Part shown: piece after piece, positions 1 through 7,668 of the stretch
Numbering within the stretch: the first letter of the stretch is position 1
Layout of the letters: each line of letters opens with the position of its first letter
NCBI RefSeq assembly: GCF_002019665.1
Contig: NZ_KV917375.1
Location: forward strand, 969,390 to 1,033,389
DNA: 64,000 nucleotides
Origin: Sutcliffiella halmapala
GTDB lineage: Bacteria > Bacillota > Bacilli > Bacillales > Bacillaceae_I
Direction: 5' to 3'
The notes under the pieces: generated by a model
What the model saw: only the letters and a program-made list of their open reading frames with translations
Told to the model about the DNA's origin: nothing
The model's database searches: none
Program-made: the position numbers and the translations under genes

Positions 1-584
1 TAAGTACCACTGGACCAAATATTTGTCTGAAACGAACCTGGTTCGATAAGGATGACATCTATACCAAAGGATTTAACCTCTAGTCGTAAACTTTCACTAT
101 AACCTTCTAATGCATGCTTAGAGGAAGCATAAGGGGAAAGGGCAGGAAATCCTATTAAACCACTGATTGAACTTATATTAATGATTCTTCCAAAACCCTG
201 ACTTCTCATTAAAGGAAGGACCGCATTAGTGACACGAATAACTCCGAAAAAGTTCGTGTCAAACTGCATTTTATACTCAGAGATAGTGAGCTCTTCCGTA
301 AAGCCAGCTACCGCAAAACCTGCATTGTTTATGAGGATATCGATACGATTGATTTTCCTTAAAAAGACTTGAAATTGCACGATTGATTGCTCATCTGTCA
401 CATCCAATAATACAAAAGATAGTCTCTTTAGTTGTTCTTCAGATAAACCGTCTAGCACAATACTTTTTTTGTCTTCATTCCTAACTGTGGCGATTACTTG
501 ATACCCTTCTTGCAAAAATCTTTTTGTAAAAGCTTTACCAAACCCTCCAGATGCACCTGTGATGAGAACTGTTTTATGGGTCAT
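1..584 (-). CDS. SDR family oxidoreductase, partial
   Basis: Reads from ATG at 584 down through the left edge of the window, so the C-terminus is missing. A GGGGAAAAG ribosome binding site precedes the start. The N-terminus has the Rossmann dinucleotide motif TGASGGFG (about residues 9-16). Further on come the family motif NNAG and the catalytic YxxxK (YASSK), preceded by the catalytic-serine region NISSISG. These define a classical short-chain dehydrogenase/reductase, a soluble NAD(P)-dependent enzyme. The substrate cannot be told from the motifs. It is divergent from the SIMPL-domain gene at 731. Confidence 0.9.
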   Translation of the reverse strand, partial: MTHKTVLITGASGGFGKAFTKRFLQEGYQVIATVRNEDKKSIVLDGLSEEQLKRLSFVLLDVTDEQSIVQFQVFLRKINRIDILINNAGFAVAGFTEELTISEYKMQFDTNFFGVIRVTNAVLPLMRSQGFGRIINISSISGLIGFPALSPYASSKHALEGYSESLRLEVKSFGIDVILIEPGSFQTNIWSSGT

Positions 585-730
585 ACACTTTTCCCCTTTC
601 AATCAAAATAGAGTGTCTATTATATGTAACTAGACTGTAAATTTGGCCCACCCAAAAACGTTATAGTATTAAATCTTGTACGACTCTCATAGAGTAGAAC
701 AACTAGAAATAATGAAAAGATGGGGGGCGT

Positions 731-1357
731 ATGGTCATACAAAATCGAAAAATGCTTGTCCAAGGAACAGCGAAAAAAGATGTGCAGCCAGATATTGCAT
801 ATATTCAATTAGGCGTTGTTACGTCTAGTCCTAATGTCCAGGAAGCGCAAGAAGAAAATAGAGTAAAGGCGAATCAATTGGTTCAAGCCTTATTGCAAAT
901 GGGGATTCCGCAAAACGATGTAGAAACCGCCTCTTATACATCCTTCCCAAGATACACAGATCAAGCAGGTAGTCCTGTTTTAACCTCTTATGAGGTGCGT
1001 CACATATTTCGGATTACAATAAGGGATATCACCGAAGTGGGTTCTGTCATAGATGCGGCTTTCGAAAATGGAGCGAATATTACTGAAAGTCTGTCTTTTG
1101 AAGTTTCTACCTATGACAAAATATACCGTCATGTGCTACAGCTTGCTGTTCTAAATGGCTACCAGAAGGCATGTGCTATTGCGGGTACACTTCAAGTGCA
1201 TTTGCACCCAGTTCCTATAAAAGTGGAGGAAGTAACACAACAAACGTTTTTTGGACCGAGATACACGACCTTTGCGATGCAGGAAAAAGCAAGCACTCCT
1301 ATTGAGCCCAAAGAAATTACAATAACCGCAACGGTGAATTTGGAGTATATGTACTAA
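731..1357 (+). CDS. SIMPL domain-containing protein (DUF541)
   Basis: A 208-residue protein starting at ATG 731 with GGGGGGCG just upstream. The sequence fits the SIMPL/DUF541 family throughout: N-terminal VQGTAKKDVQPDIAYIQLGV, a central block on paired residues (NGANITESLSFEVS) and a C-terminal ITITATVNLEY strand. Many family members are exported, but no signal peptide or membrane segment is visible here, so it is probably cytoplasmic. The biochemical role of the family is poorly defined. It is a single-gene unit followed directly by a strong terminator. Confidence 0.85.
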   Translation: MVIQNRKMLVQGTAKKDVQPDIAYIQLGVVTSSPNVQEAQEENRVKANQLVQALLQMGIPQNDVETASYTSFPRYTDQAGSPVLTSYEVRHIFRITIRDITEVGSVIDAAFENGANITESLSFEVSTYDKIYRHVLQLAVLNGYQKACAIAGTLQVHLHPVPIKVEEVTQQTFFGPRYTTFAMQEKASTPIEPKEITITATVNLEYMY

Positions 1358-1362
1358 CATGT

Positions 1363-1416
1363 AAAACAGACCGTATCCTTTTTCATGTTATGGACATGAA
1401 AGGGCGGTCTGTTTTT
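1363..1416 (+). terminator. Rho-independent terminator after the SIMPL gene
   Basis: The arms AAAACAGACCG and CGGTCTGTTTT flank a second small stem (TCATG/CATGA) and end in a T run. Confidence 0.85.
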
Positions 1417-1552
1417 CCGCTAATCGAACGTAAATGATTATTCCTATTATAGGTGATATCTAGAGATTGGCTCAACTAATATCACAATAAAATCTTGTAA
1501 TTTATTTCGCGATGGTTCGAACTACATGTTGTCATCTAAGGAGGAGGAAGAA

Positions 1553-1642
1553 ATGGAGTGGGATTGGGCATACGTATTTTCAATATTATTATTCTTTTCT
1601 GTATACTTCATGGCTGCAGTAGTATTATTAAGGAAGAACTAG
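1553..1642 (+). CDS. 29-residue single-pass membrane protein, unknown
   Basis: A very short gene with an excellent ribosome binding site (AAGGAGGAGG) 5-6 bases before ATG. The product begins MEWDWAYVFSILLF, has one hydrophobic helix (about residues 6-25) and ends with the positive tail LLRKN, as expected for a membrane miniprotein. It stops 18 bases before menI and is probably cotranscribed with it. I do not recognise it. The spacing, site quality and amphipathic layout argue for a real gene, but translation is unproven. Confidence 0.6.
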   Translation: MEWDWAYVFSILLFFSVYFMAAVVLLRKN

Positions 1643-1660
1643 AATTAGGAGGAGAAAAAG

Positions 1661-2044
1661 GTGGAGCTTAAAGATACACTAATTGATGCATTAGGAATAG
1701 AAATTGTGGAATTATCAGAAGAGAGAGCCGTTGCAACGATGCCAGTTGACAAGCGTACACATCAACCTTTTGGTTTACTGCATGGGGGAGCATCTGTTGC
1801 CTTAGCTGAAACGATAGCAAGTATAGGAACCTTTAACTTAATTGATAAAGAAACTGAAATTTGTGTAGGGCTAGAAATTAACGCCAACCATCTGAAGGGG
1901 AAAAGGGATGGTTTGGTAACAGCGATTGGAACGGTTCTCCATAGAGGGAAGACCACGATGGTCTGGGACATAAAAATAGTGGATGAAAATGCAACACTCA
2001 TATGTGTTTCACGCTGTACGATGGCAATTTTAAAGAAGCGATAA
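1661..2044 (+). CDS. menI: 1,4-dihydroxy-2-naphthoyl-CoA thioesterase, hotdog fold (YuxO)
   Basis: A 127-residue hotdog-fold thioesterase starting with GTG after AGGAGGAG. The PaaI-type signature LLHGGASVALAE spans residues 39-50, with H41-G42-G43 and the acidic residue E50 at the active site. The whole protein looks like B. subtilis YuxO (MenI), including LEINANHLK in the second half. MenI-type enzymes hydrolyse DHNA-CoA in menaquinone synthesis. That role is taken from the family; related PaaI thioesterases with other acyl-CoA substrates are the main alternative. A 29-codon gene lies just upstream and a terminator follows. Confidence 0.88.
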   Translation: MELKDTLIDALGIEIVELSEERAVATMPVDKRTHQPFGLLHGGASVALAETIASIGTFNLIDKETEICVGLEINANHLKGKRDGLVTAIGTVLHRGKTTMVWDIKIVDENATLICVSRCTMAILKKR

Positions 2045-2050
2045 ATTCAA

Positions 2051-2096
2051 CAAAACGCTAGGAAAGCTTAATTGGCTTTCCTAGCGTTTTGTTTTA
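2051..2096 (+). terminator. Rho-independent terminator after menI
   Basis: A perfect 17-bp stem (CAAAACGCTAGGAAAGC at 2051-2067 pairing with 2075-2091) and a 7-base loop, followed by TTTT. Confidence 0.92.
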
Positions 2097-2100
2097 TCTT

Positions 2101-2297
2101 TTATTAAGGCTATTTTCGTAAAGATTGTTGCTTTAAGCTGGTGAAAAGTCGGCATTTGGACTTTTTACCGTCATTTTGCTTAGAAAATAGAAGAAGGCTC
2201 TCGATTACATAATGGAAAAGAGCACGATTGCAACAATAATGACGGGTTGATTCTATTTACGAAAAGCAACAAAGTATGCGAAAACAGCCTTTATTAA
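2101..2297. repeat. MITE-like imperfect inverted-repeat element
   Basis: The left arm 2101-2134 and right arm 2263-2297 are reverse complements with about 80 percent identity; both contain AAGGCT, TTTTCG and TTGTTGCTTT when read in the same sense. Inside, ACCGTCATT (near 2168) pairs with AATGACGG (near 2239), so the element can fold as a long broken hairpin. It lies between menI and yuxJ, which converge, and contains no gene. The design suits a miniature inverted-repeat or REP-type element. It fills most of the 345-base gap; 2298-2389 shows nothing else. Confidence 0.7.
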
Positions 2298-2389
2298 AGA
2301 ATTATTTTGTTTTTTGAGTGCAAATGCTTTAAGCTTTCTCTTTCACTAAGTGGTGCTAATTTATTCTTGCCCCTGACAATCGAGATATA

Positions 2390-3664
2390 CTAAGTTTCGA
2401 CCGTTTTCTTCGTTCCTTCTTGATGTGTGATGCTATATAGCAACAATAACCCAGAACATAAGAAGATAAAGCTAGTCACATAGAATACAGTCGATATACC
2501 ATAAAAACTAGAAATAATTCCACCCATCGCAGGTCCAATAACATTACCAAGAAAGCGGAAGCTTACATTGTAGCCATGGACCTCTCCTTGCATGGAAAGA
2601 GGTGCCGCTGTTCGAATGTAGGCTGTCATACATGGAATTAATCCCCCTACTACCATCCCAAAAAGAAAACGAAACAGTACAAGTTGCCATAAGGATGTAG
2701 CAAGTGCTTGTGGAATGAAGAGTAAGGAACTTAAGAACATTAAGAGGACAATTACTTTTTCGTGCCCAATCTTATCCCCAAGTTTTCCCCAATTTCGCGA
2801 GACTAGTAAATTACCAAACCCTGTTGCCGAAAAGGCAAATCCTGCAAGTAAAGCTAGATTAGCTGCTCCGGTTAATTCATTTACATAGAGTGCTAGTAGA
2901 GGTTGGATACTAAAATTGGCGGCTTGAATAAGTAACGATAAAAACATTATTTTTAAAAGCATTGGCTTATGAACAATATATGCTATTACTTCTTTTCGCG
3001 TATAGTGCTTTTCCTTGCTATCTAATGGTTCTACTTTCTTTTCCTTGATTCCGAATGCTACGAGTATAACGGCAAAGTAAATAATCCCTGCTGTAATAAA
3101 AAAGGTATAGGTAAAACCAAAGGAGTCTGCTAACATTCCACCAAGCAAAGGACCTAATAAACCTCCGGTAACGGTCCCGGTTTGTAAGGTGCCCAGCGTT
3201 TTTCCAGCGATTTCTTTTGATGTTTGGGCGGAAATTAACGCCATTGAAGTTGGAATGAAACCAGTTGCAAGTCCCATAAACATTCTTAAGATAAAGAGTT
3301 CATGGACGCTGCTAACAAAGCTCATTAGTAGGATACTAGTTGCTATTCCTGTGCCAGTTAGTATCAAAATTGGTTTATAGCCATACTTATCCCCAATTCG
3401 TCCCCAGATTGGTGAAACGAGAAATGCTGTAAGAAAGGTAATACCAAAAATAAAACCAGACCAGCGTTGAACGTAGGAATCGGAGTAATTCCCGAACGTA
3501 TCGATGAATAAAGATAGAAAGGGGAGAATCATTGTCGCACTCGCAGCAACGAAAAAGTTCGCAAACCACATGATGAACATGTTTCGTCCTGACTTTGAAA
3601 TTATACTCACCTTCTTTAGAAATTTCGATTTATAAATATTTCGTATAACTAAATAATAACGCAA
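2390..3664 (-). CDS. yuxJ: MFS multidrug-type exporter (YuxJ-like)
   Basis: A major facilitator protein with 12 predicted hydrophobic segments. The motif A signature WGRIGDKYGYKP lies between helices 2 and 3, and a degenerate copy (NWGKLGDKIGHEK) occurs in the second half, as in drug:H+ antiporters of the NorA/YitG type. By position next to menI and kapD/kapB it matches B. subtilis yuxJ. The start is uncertain: TTG at 3664 has no good binding site, while an AAGAAGG lies within the reading frame near 3612 and the strongly conserved part begins at the internal MFIMWFANFF. The true protein may be about 25-30 residues shorter. Substrate unknown. Confidence 0.85.
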   Translation of the reverse strand: MRYYLVIRNIYKSKFLKKVSIISKSGRNMFIMWFANFFVAASATMILPFLSLFIDTFGNYSDSYVQRWSGFIFGITFLTAFLVSPIWGRIGDKYGYKPILILTGTGIATSILLMSFVSSVHELFILRMFMGLATGFIPTSMALISAQTSKEIAGKTLGTLQTGTVTGGLLGPLLGGMLADSFGFTYTFFITAGIIYFAVILVAFGIKEKKVEPLDSKEKHYTRKEVIAYIVHKPMLLKIMFLSLLIQAANFSIQPLLALYVNELTGAANLALLAGFAFSATGFGNLLVSRNWGKLGDKIGHEKVIVLLMFLSSLLFIPQALATSLWQLVLFRFLFGMVVGGLIPCMTAYIRTAAPLSMQGEVHGYNVSFRFLGNVIGPAMGGIISSFYGISTVFYVTSFIFLCSGLLLLYSITHQEGTKKTVET

Positions 3665-3752
3665 TAGGTGAAAAAATCAACAGGCAGGCATCAATACAAA
3701 CGCATATTTTTGAAAATTAAATCAATTAGAGTACTTAAAACAGTAACCATCG

Positions 3753-3761
3753 TGATATAAT
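3753..3761 (+). promoter_or_regulatory. Probable sigma-A extended -10 promoter for kapD
   Basis: TGATATAAT is an extended -10 element (TG-N-TATAAT) about 43 bases before the kapD start. The -35 region is weak. Confidence 0.5.
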
Positions 3762-3803
3762 AAAGTAATAAAATTCTGAAAATTAAGAGAAGGGAGGGTA
3801 TAT

Positions 3804-4427
3804 ATGAGTCTTCCTCCATTATTTTTATTTATTGATTTTGAATTTACGATGCCTGAAAACAAGCATTATCCCCGAAACTTTTTTCCTGAAATAATTGAGG
3901 CAGGAATTGTAGCGGTCGAACATGACCAGATTATTCAGCAATACTCTGCTTATATACAACCCAAAGCATTTCCTACTTTAACAGATCGTTGCAGATCCTT
4001 TTTAAGTATCAGTCAGAAGAATGTGGATGAAGGAGTCAGTTTTTTTGAACTAATCAACGTTTTGGAGTCATTTGAAGCGCATCAAAGAGGCTCAGTCATA
4101 ACGTGGGGTAATATGGACATGAGAGTGTTAAAGAATAACTGTGATTACCACGGATTATCTTTTCCGCTACCATGTAAGCAAATCGATCTATCTATGGAAT
4201 ATAAACGATTCTTTGGTGATCAGAATCAAACGGGATTATGGAAAGCGGTACAAGAATATGGGAAAGAAGGAACTGGGAAACATCATCGGGCTTTAGACGA
4301 TGCACTTACCACCTATAATATTTTTCGTTTAGTGGAAAAGGATAAAAGCTATTTAGCAAGACCTAAACCAACAACGATAGGTGACAGAATCGATTTATCC
4401 AAAATAATGAATAAGTTCGCCTTATAA
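3804..4427 (+). CDS. kapD: KapD, DEDDh 3'-5' exonuclease-like regulator of KinA
   Basis: A 207-residue protein after the ribosome binding site AAGGGAGGG. It has the complete DEDDh exonuclease set: D11 and E13 in IDFEF, D105 in WGNMDM, and H161 with D166 in HRALDDA. B. subtilis KapD is a homologous protein reported to inhibit the KinA route to Spo0A phosphorylation, and the two are clearly alike along their length (DFEFTMPE, NFFPEIIEAGIV, ITWGNMDM). The intact active site suggests a nuclease activity acting on RNA or DNA. It converges with kapB, its usual neighbour. Confidence 0.92.
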   Translation: MSLPPLFLFIDFEFTMPENKHYPRNFFPEIIEAGIVAVEHDQIIQQYSAYIQPKAFPTLTDRCRSFLSISQKNVDEGVSFFELINVLESFEAHQRGSVITWGNMDMRVLKNNCDYHGLSFPLPCKQIDLSMEYKRFFGDQNQTGLWKAVQEYGKEGTGKHHRALDDALTTYNIFRLVEKDKSYLARPKPTTIGDRIDLSKIMNKFAL

Positions 4428-4428
4428 C

Positions 4429-4463
4429 AAGCCAAATCACCTACAAAGTGATTTGGCTTTTGT
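4429..4463 (+). terminator. Terminator between kapD and kapB
   Basis: AAGCCAAATCAC pairs with GTGATTTGGCTT around an 8-base loop, then TTTTG. It sits between convergent genes. Confidence 0.85.
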
Positions 4464-4471
4464 GTGTCCAC

Positions 4472-4852
4472 TTAAATTTTGTATTCTTTCTCTAATATCT
4501 CGAGATTTTCTAGGCACTTCTTCGCCCAAACACTTGAATCATCCTGAAGGGATTGCTTAGAATTTTCTAATGCAATTCTTAAGGATTCTTTATAATCCAT
4601 TACTTCCCCCTCATATATTTTGGCCATATTTTTGGGAATATTAGTTTGTTCGCGAAAAGCCAGTGCGCGTCTTTCGTGGAACAATGGCACATCTACTTCC
4701 TTTGGTGCATGTAAGTCTCCTTGTTGTGGGTGTTTTAAAACTGCTTTTACCTTTACTAAATAGTGCATCGGACGAACATCTGTCACCTCTCCAATGTATT
4801 TTCCAGTTTTATAGATACCTGTTACAATCGTTCCTACAATTATTTCATCCAT
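4472..4852 (-). CDS. kapB: KapB, KinB pathway activator
   Basis: A 126-residue protein recognised as KapB, needed for the KinB branch of the sporulation phosphorelay in B. subtilis. Shared blocks are GTIVTGIYKTGKYIGEV, VKAVLKHPQQGDLH and FHERRALAFREQTNIP. The N-terminal half looks like a small SH3-like beta-barrel and the C-terminal half is helical. No lipobox or signal peptide is present although the family is often called a lipoprotein. AGGGGACTATCG precedes the ATG. It runs opposite to kapD, so the two are expressed from separate promoters here. Confidence 0.93.
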   Translation of the reverse strand: MDEIIVGTIVTGIYKTGKYIGEVTDVRPMHYLVKVKAVLKHPQQGDLHAPKEVDVPLFHERRALAFREQTNIPKNMAKIYEGEVMDYKESLRIALENSKQSLQDDSSVWAKKCLENLEILEKEYKI

Positions 4853-4944
4853 CGATAGTCCCCTTTCTCGTGTAAAAAGATGATTTTTCCTTTTGTTTCT
4901 AGTAATATCTTCTTTAAAGAATAGAATATGGAGTGTGAAGAACT

Positions 4945-5628
4945 TTGAAGAAGATATGGCTTTTAATGGTGGCTCTCCTACTTATTGTATCAGGTTGTGG
5001 CCAAGGAACAACTAACAATGATGCAGTAGAAGAGGATCAAGAAGGTTCTGGTCAAGTTACAAATCAGGATGAATTAGCAAGCGAAGTAGAAATTGAAACG
5101 TCAAAAGGGAAAATTGTAGTGAAGTTATTTCCAGAAGCTGCACCTAAAGCAGTAGAAAACTTTGTTACCCATGCAGAGAACGGCTATTATGATGGCTTAA
5201 TCTTTCACCGAGTCATTCAGGATTTTATGATTCAAACTGGTGATCCCCAAGGTACAGGTATAGGGGGAGAGAGCATCTGGGGCGAGCCTTTCGAGGATGA
5301 GTTTGATCCAACTGCTCTTCACATAAATGGTGCACTTTCAATGGCTAATTCAGGACCTAATACAAATGGTAGTCAATTTTTCATTGTACAAGCCTCTGAG
5401 GTTACAGAGGATATGATTTCTCAGATGGAACAAGCGAAGTTTCCTCAAGAAACCATTGATTTATATAAAGAACATGGTGGAACCCCATGGCTTGACTATA
5501 AACATACTGTGTTTGGACAAGTTATTGAGGGCATGGAAATTGTAAATGCTATTGCTGAAGTAGAGGTAGACGAATCAGCGAAACCAGCAGAAGACATCGT
5601 AATCGAAAGTATGAAGGTTAACCAATAA
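4945..5628 (+). CDS. Peptidyl-prolyl cis-trans isomerase lipoprotein, cyclophilin type
   Basis: A 227-residue product with a TTG start. Residues 1-17 are a lipoprotein signal ending in the lipobox VSGC (C18), then an acidic linker and a cyclophilin domain from about residue 48. Cyclophilin active-site blocks are [32 protein letters not shown] and [14 protein letters not shown]. It should sit on the outer face of the membrane and catalyse proline isomerisation during folding of secreted proteins. An extra segment around [18 protein letters not shown] is inserted before the last strands. The ribosome binding site (GGAG) is weak. Confidence 0.92.
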   Translation: MKKIWLLMVALLLIVSGCGQGTTNNDAVEEDQEGSGQVTNQDELASEVEIETSKGKIVVKLFPEAAPKAVENFVTHAENGYYDGLIFHRVIQDFMIQTGDPQGTGIGGESIWGEPFEDEFDPTALHINGALSMANSGPNTNGSQFFIVQASEVTEDMISQMEQAKFPQETIDLYKEHGGTPWLDYKHTVFGQVIEGMEIVNAIAEVEVDESAKPAEDIVIESMKVNQ

Positions 5629-5660
5629 TAGTCGCTTTATTTCATCTGAGAAATAGATTT

Positions 5661-5669
5661 TGCTATAAT
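5661..5669 (+). promoter_or_regulatory. Probable extended -10 promoter
   Basis: TGCTATAAT, an extended -10 element, lies 37 bases before the small gene at 5706, suggesting it is transcribed apart from the cyclophilin gene. Confidence 0.5.
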
Positions 5670-5705
5670 TAACATGGTTACATTTAGAAAGGTTGTGTTG
5701 CAATC

Positions 5706-5909
5706 ATGTTAACGTCATTTGTGTTACAGTTGTTTCTCTATTTTCCAGAGGATAAAACTGAATATATTCCAGCAGTTTTTAGTTTTGCGGTGTTTTTAAT
5801 TGCTGCCATTGTCTTATTTCGAGTGATCATTAAAGTATCGAATAAAGAATCACAAGAAGCGAAGGAACTAGAGGATCGATTAAAACGAGATAAAATAATA
5901 AAAGAATAA
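5706..5909 (+). CDS. Small membrane protein, unknown (67 aa)
   Basis: The N-terminal half holds one clear membrane helix (PAVFSFAVFLIAAIVLFRVI, about residues 23-42). The C-terminal 25 residues are a highly charged, probably helical tail rich in Lys, Glu and Asp. I do not recognise the family. It is bracketed by its own promoter-like element and a strong terminator, which supports a real single-gene transcript. The ribosome binding site (AGAAAGG) is about 13 bases from ATG, longer than ideal. Confidence 0.6.
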   Translation: MLTSFVLQLFLYFPEDKTEYIPAVFSFAVFLIAAIVLFRVIIKVSNKESQEAKELEDRLKRDKIIKE

Positions 5910-5917
5910 GTATATGT

Positions 5918-5952
5918 AGAGGTGAATCCAATCGGATTGACCTCTTTTTTTT
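5918..5952 (+). terminator. Rho-independent terminator
   Basis: AGAGGTGAATCC pairs with GGATTGACCTCT around a 4-base loop, followed by eight T. Confidence 0.9.
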
Positions 5953-6019
5953 GAAACAAGATAAATACTTTTCCTCCTCTACGGAGAAACTGAGTATAAA
6001 GGAAATAAAGGAGGATCGT

Positions 6020-6595
6020 ATGCGCAGACTAACATTGAGCTTAAGTTTACTTCTAATATTCGTCTTAAGCGGCTGTATGGAAGAGAATATAACGGCTTTA
6101 GATGTGGAAATATTTAATGCAACAGGTGATAGTTTAGGAGTAGCGAAGGTTTCGGAGGATCCTAATGGCGTTAAAGTGGAGCTCAATTTAGAGGGGCTAC
6201 CGCCTGGGGAGCATGGAGTACATATACATGAAGCAGGACTTTGTGAAGCACCGGACTTTAAAACGGCGGGGAATCACTTTAACCCAGATGATAAAGAGCA
6301 TGGACTGCTTCATCCAGAAGGGGCACATGTGGGAGATCTACCGAATATTATTGTAGATGAAGATGGAACTGTAGTCGCAGAGCTTATGGCACCTGCTGCT
6401 ACATTGAAAGAGGGGAAGACTTCTCTTTTTGGAAAAGACGGAACTGCCATTATTATTTCAGAAAATCCTGACGATGGAATGACCCAACCTTCTGGGGAAT
6501 CCGGAGAGAGGATTGCGTGTGGTGTTATCTCGAAAGAGGTCGCTGAAAAGAAAGAAGCGGTAGAAGAACCAGTGGATGAAGCAGAAAAAGAATAA
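6020..6595 (+). CDS. sodC: Cu/Zn superoxide dismutase-like lipoprotein (SodC/YojM-like)
   Basis: A 191-residue protein; ATG at 6020 follows AAGGAGG. Signal peptide with lipobox LSGC (C19), then a Cu/Zn SOD fold. Metal ligands by comparison with animal SOD1: H68 and H70 (HIH), bridging H86 (GNHFNP), H94 (KEHG), H103 and D106 (AHVGD). The disulfide pair is C75/C167 and the active-site Arg is R164. The fourth copper ligand, a His normally in a VVH motif, is Ser147 here (IIISENPDD). The zinc site looks whole but the copper site lacks one ligand, so superoxide dismutase activity is doubtful. It probably sits outside the membrane. The tail is acidic. Confidence 0.9.
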   Translation: MRRLTLSLSLLLIFVLSGCMEENITALDVEIFNATGDSLGVAKVSEDPNGVKVELNLEGLPPGEHGVHIHEAGLCEAPDFKTAGNHFNPDDKEHGLLHPEGAHVGDLPNIIVDEDGTVVAELMAPAATLKEGKTSLFGKDGTAIIISENPDDGMTQPSGESGERIACGVISKEVAEKKEAVEEPVDEAEKE

Positions 6596-6625
6596 CGGGA
6601 AAATAAATGATTCTATTTGACTAAG

Positions 6626-6656
6626 GCACACAGGTATAATTCTGTGTGCTTTTTTG
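6626..6656 (+). terminator. Rho-independent terminator after sodC
   Basis: GCACACAG pairs with CTGTGTGC, followed by six T. Confidence 0.9.
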
Positions 6657-6962
6657 TATATATAAAAAACCTTGAAGATTACAGTATTTTTGCTGTAGTA
6701 ATCCTTTTATGCTTGTCGGAGCTGAACGAGCCGCTTCCACTTTTCTTGTTGTATTATTAAAGAAATATTCGTAATGTTATTGACATAGTTTGTACTTTTG
6801 GGATAATTTTAAATTTATAGATAAACTTCATTATGGTAAAGTGTTTTGTTAAGATAGGGAAGCACGTAATATTTTTTGCTTAAGTAATTTGTTTTTTTTC
6901 TACTTACAAAGTAAAGCGGGGTTAGTTTACAACGAGCTGTAGATTAAAAGGGGGTAACATCT
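6657..6962. other. Intergenic region, AT-rich
   Basis: About 306 bases with no gene. It holds a weak hairpin (GATTAC and GTAATC near 6677-6704) and a short motif beginning GAACGAGCCGCTTCCACTTT at 6724 that recurs degenerately near 7647. The promoter of the phosphatase gene must lie near the right end, but no box is convincing. Confidence 0.4.
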
Positions 6963-7568
6963 TTGGAGATACTACTAATACGACATGGTCAGTCGGAAGC
7001 AGACCTTATAAATGTGCATGAAGGTAGAGCTGATTATCCATTAACTGAACTTGGTAAAGAGCAAGCCAAGAGGTTAGCCTGTCGATTAAACGAACACTGT
7101 CCTCCCGACATCATTTGGACGAGTACATTAAAAAGAGCTTCAGAAACGGCAACTATTTTAGCTGATGAAGTTGGCTGTATGTTAATGAACGAGCCGAATT
7201 TAATGGAATATAACAATGGCGTGTTGGCTGGTACGCCGAAAGAAACTGTTGCAAGTAAGTACTCAAACCCAGCTGAAGGTAGAAAGCCGCATGAACGAGT
7301 GCAGAATGGTGAATCGGAACTTGAATTTCGGATGAGGGCTGAAATTGTTTTCTCTAAGATTTTGGCAGAAAGCTATTGTGTTGCCAGAATAGCAATCGTA
7401 TCTCATGGAGGAATGATTTCAAACCTTTTAAAGGCGTTTTTACAATTACCAGTAACAGCAAATGTTAGCTTTTATACAGGTGATACTGGCATGCATTTGT
7501 TAAGAAAGAATGGGGAAAAGCATGTCCTAGTTTCCATGAACAATACGGAACATCTAATTAAGGTGTAA
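6963..7568 (+). CDS. Histidine phosphatase family protein (phosphoglycerate mutase-like)
   Basis: A 201-residue cytoplasmic protein with TTG start, preceded by AAAGGGGGT. The catalytic RHG motif is at residues 7-9 (RHGQSEAD), followed by the family Arg in STLKRASETA, the acidic loop around LMEYNNGVLAG and the second catalytic His in VSHGGM. This is the 2H-phosphatase (branch 1) fold. It could be a phosphatase of small metabolites; a mutase role is less likely because the substrate loops of true phosphoglycerate mutases are absent. Substrate unknown. Confidence 0.88.
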   Translation: MEILLIRHGQSEADLINVHEGRADYPLTELGKEQAKRLACRLNEHCPPDIIWTSTLKRASETATILADEVGCMLMNEPNLMEYNNGVLAGTPKETVASKYSNPAEGRKPHERVQNGESELEFRMRAEIVFSKILAESYCVARIAIVSHGGMISNLLKAFLQLPVTANVSFYTGDTGMHLLRKNGEKHVLVSMNNTEHLIKV

Positions 7569-7603
7569 AAATGGGTTGTGCAATCATAGCATAACCCATT
7601 TTT
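7567..7603. terminator. Bidirectional terminator between phosphatase gene and patB
   Basis: AAAAATGGGTT and AACCCATTTTT flank a 15-base loop. T runs occur in both directions, suiting the convergent genes. Confidence 0.82.
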
Positions 7604-7668
7604 CCTTATGAAGTAAGAAGGTATTACGATTAAAAACTTGGAAGTTGAACGAGCTGACTTATCTTTTC

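Noticed and set aside
2101..2297. Insertion sequence call for the inverted repeat
   Set aside because: No transposase or open frame inside; kept only as MITE-like repeat.
5830..6186. 118-codon minus-strand frame over the sodC start
   Set aside because: Covers the terminator at 5918 and the sodC start; no ribosome site or family.
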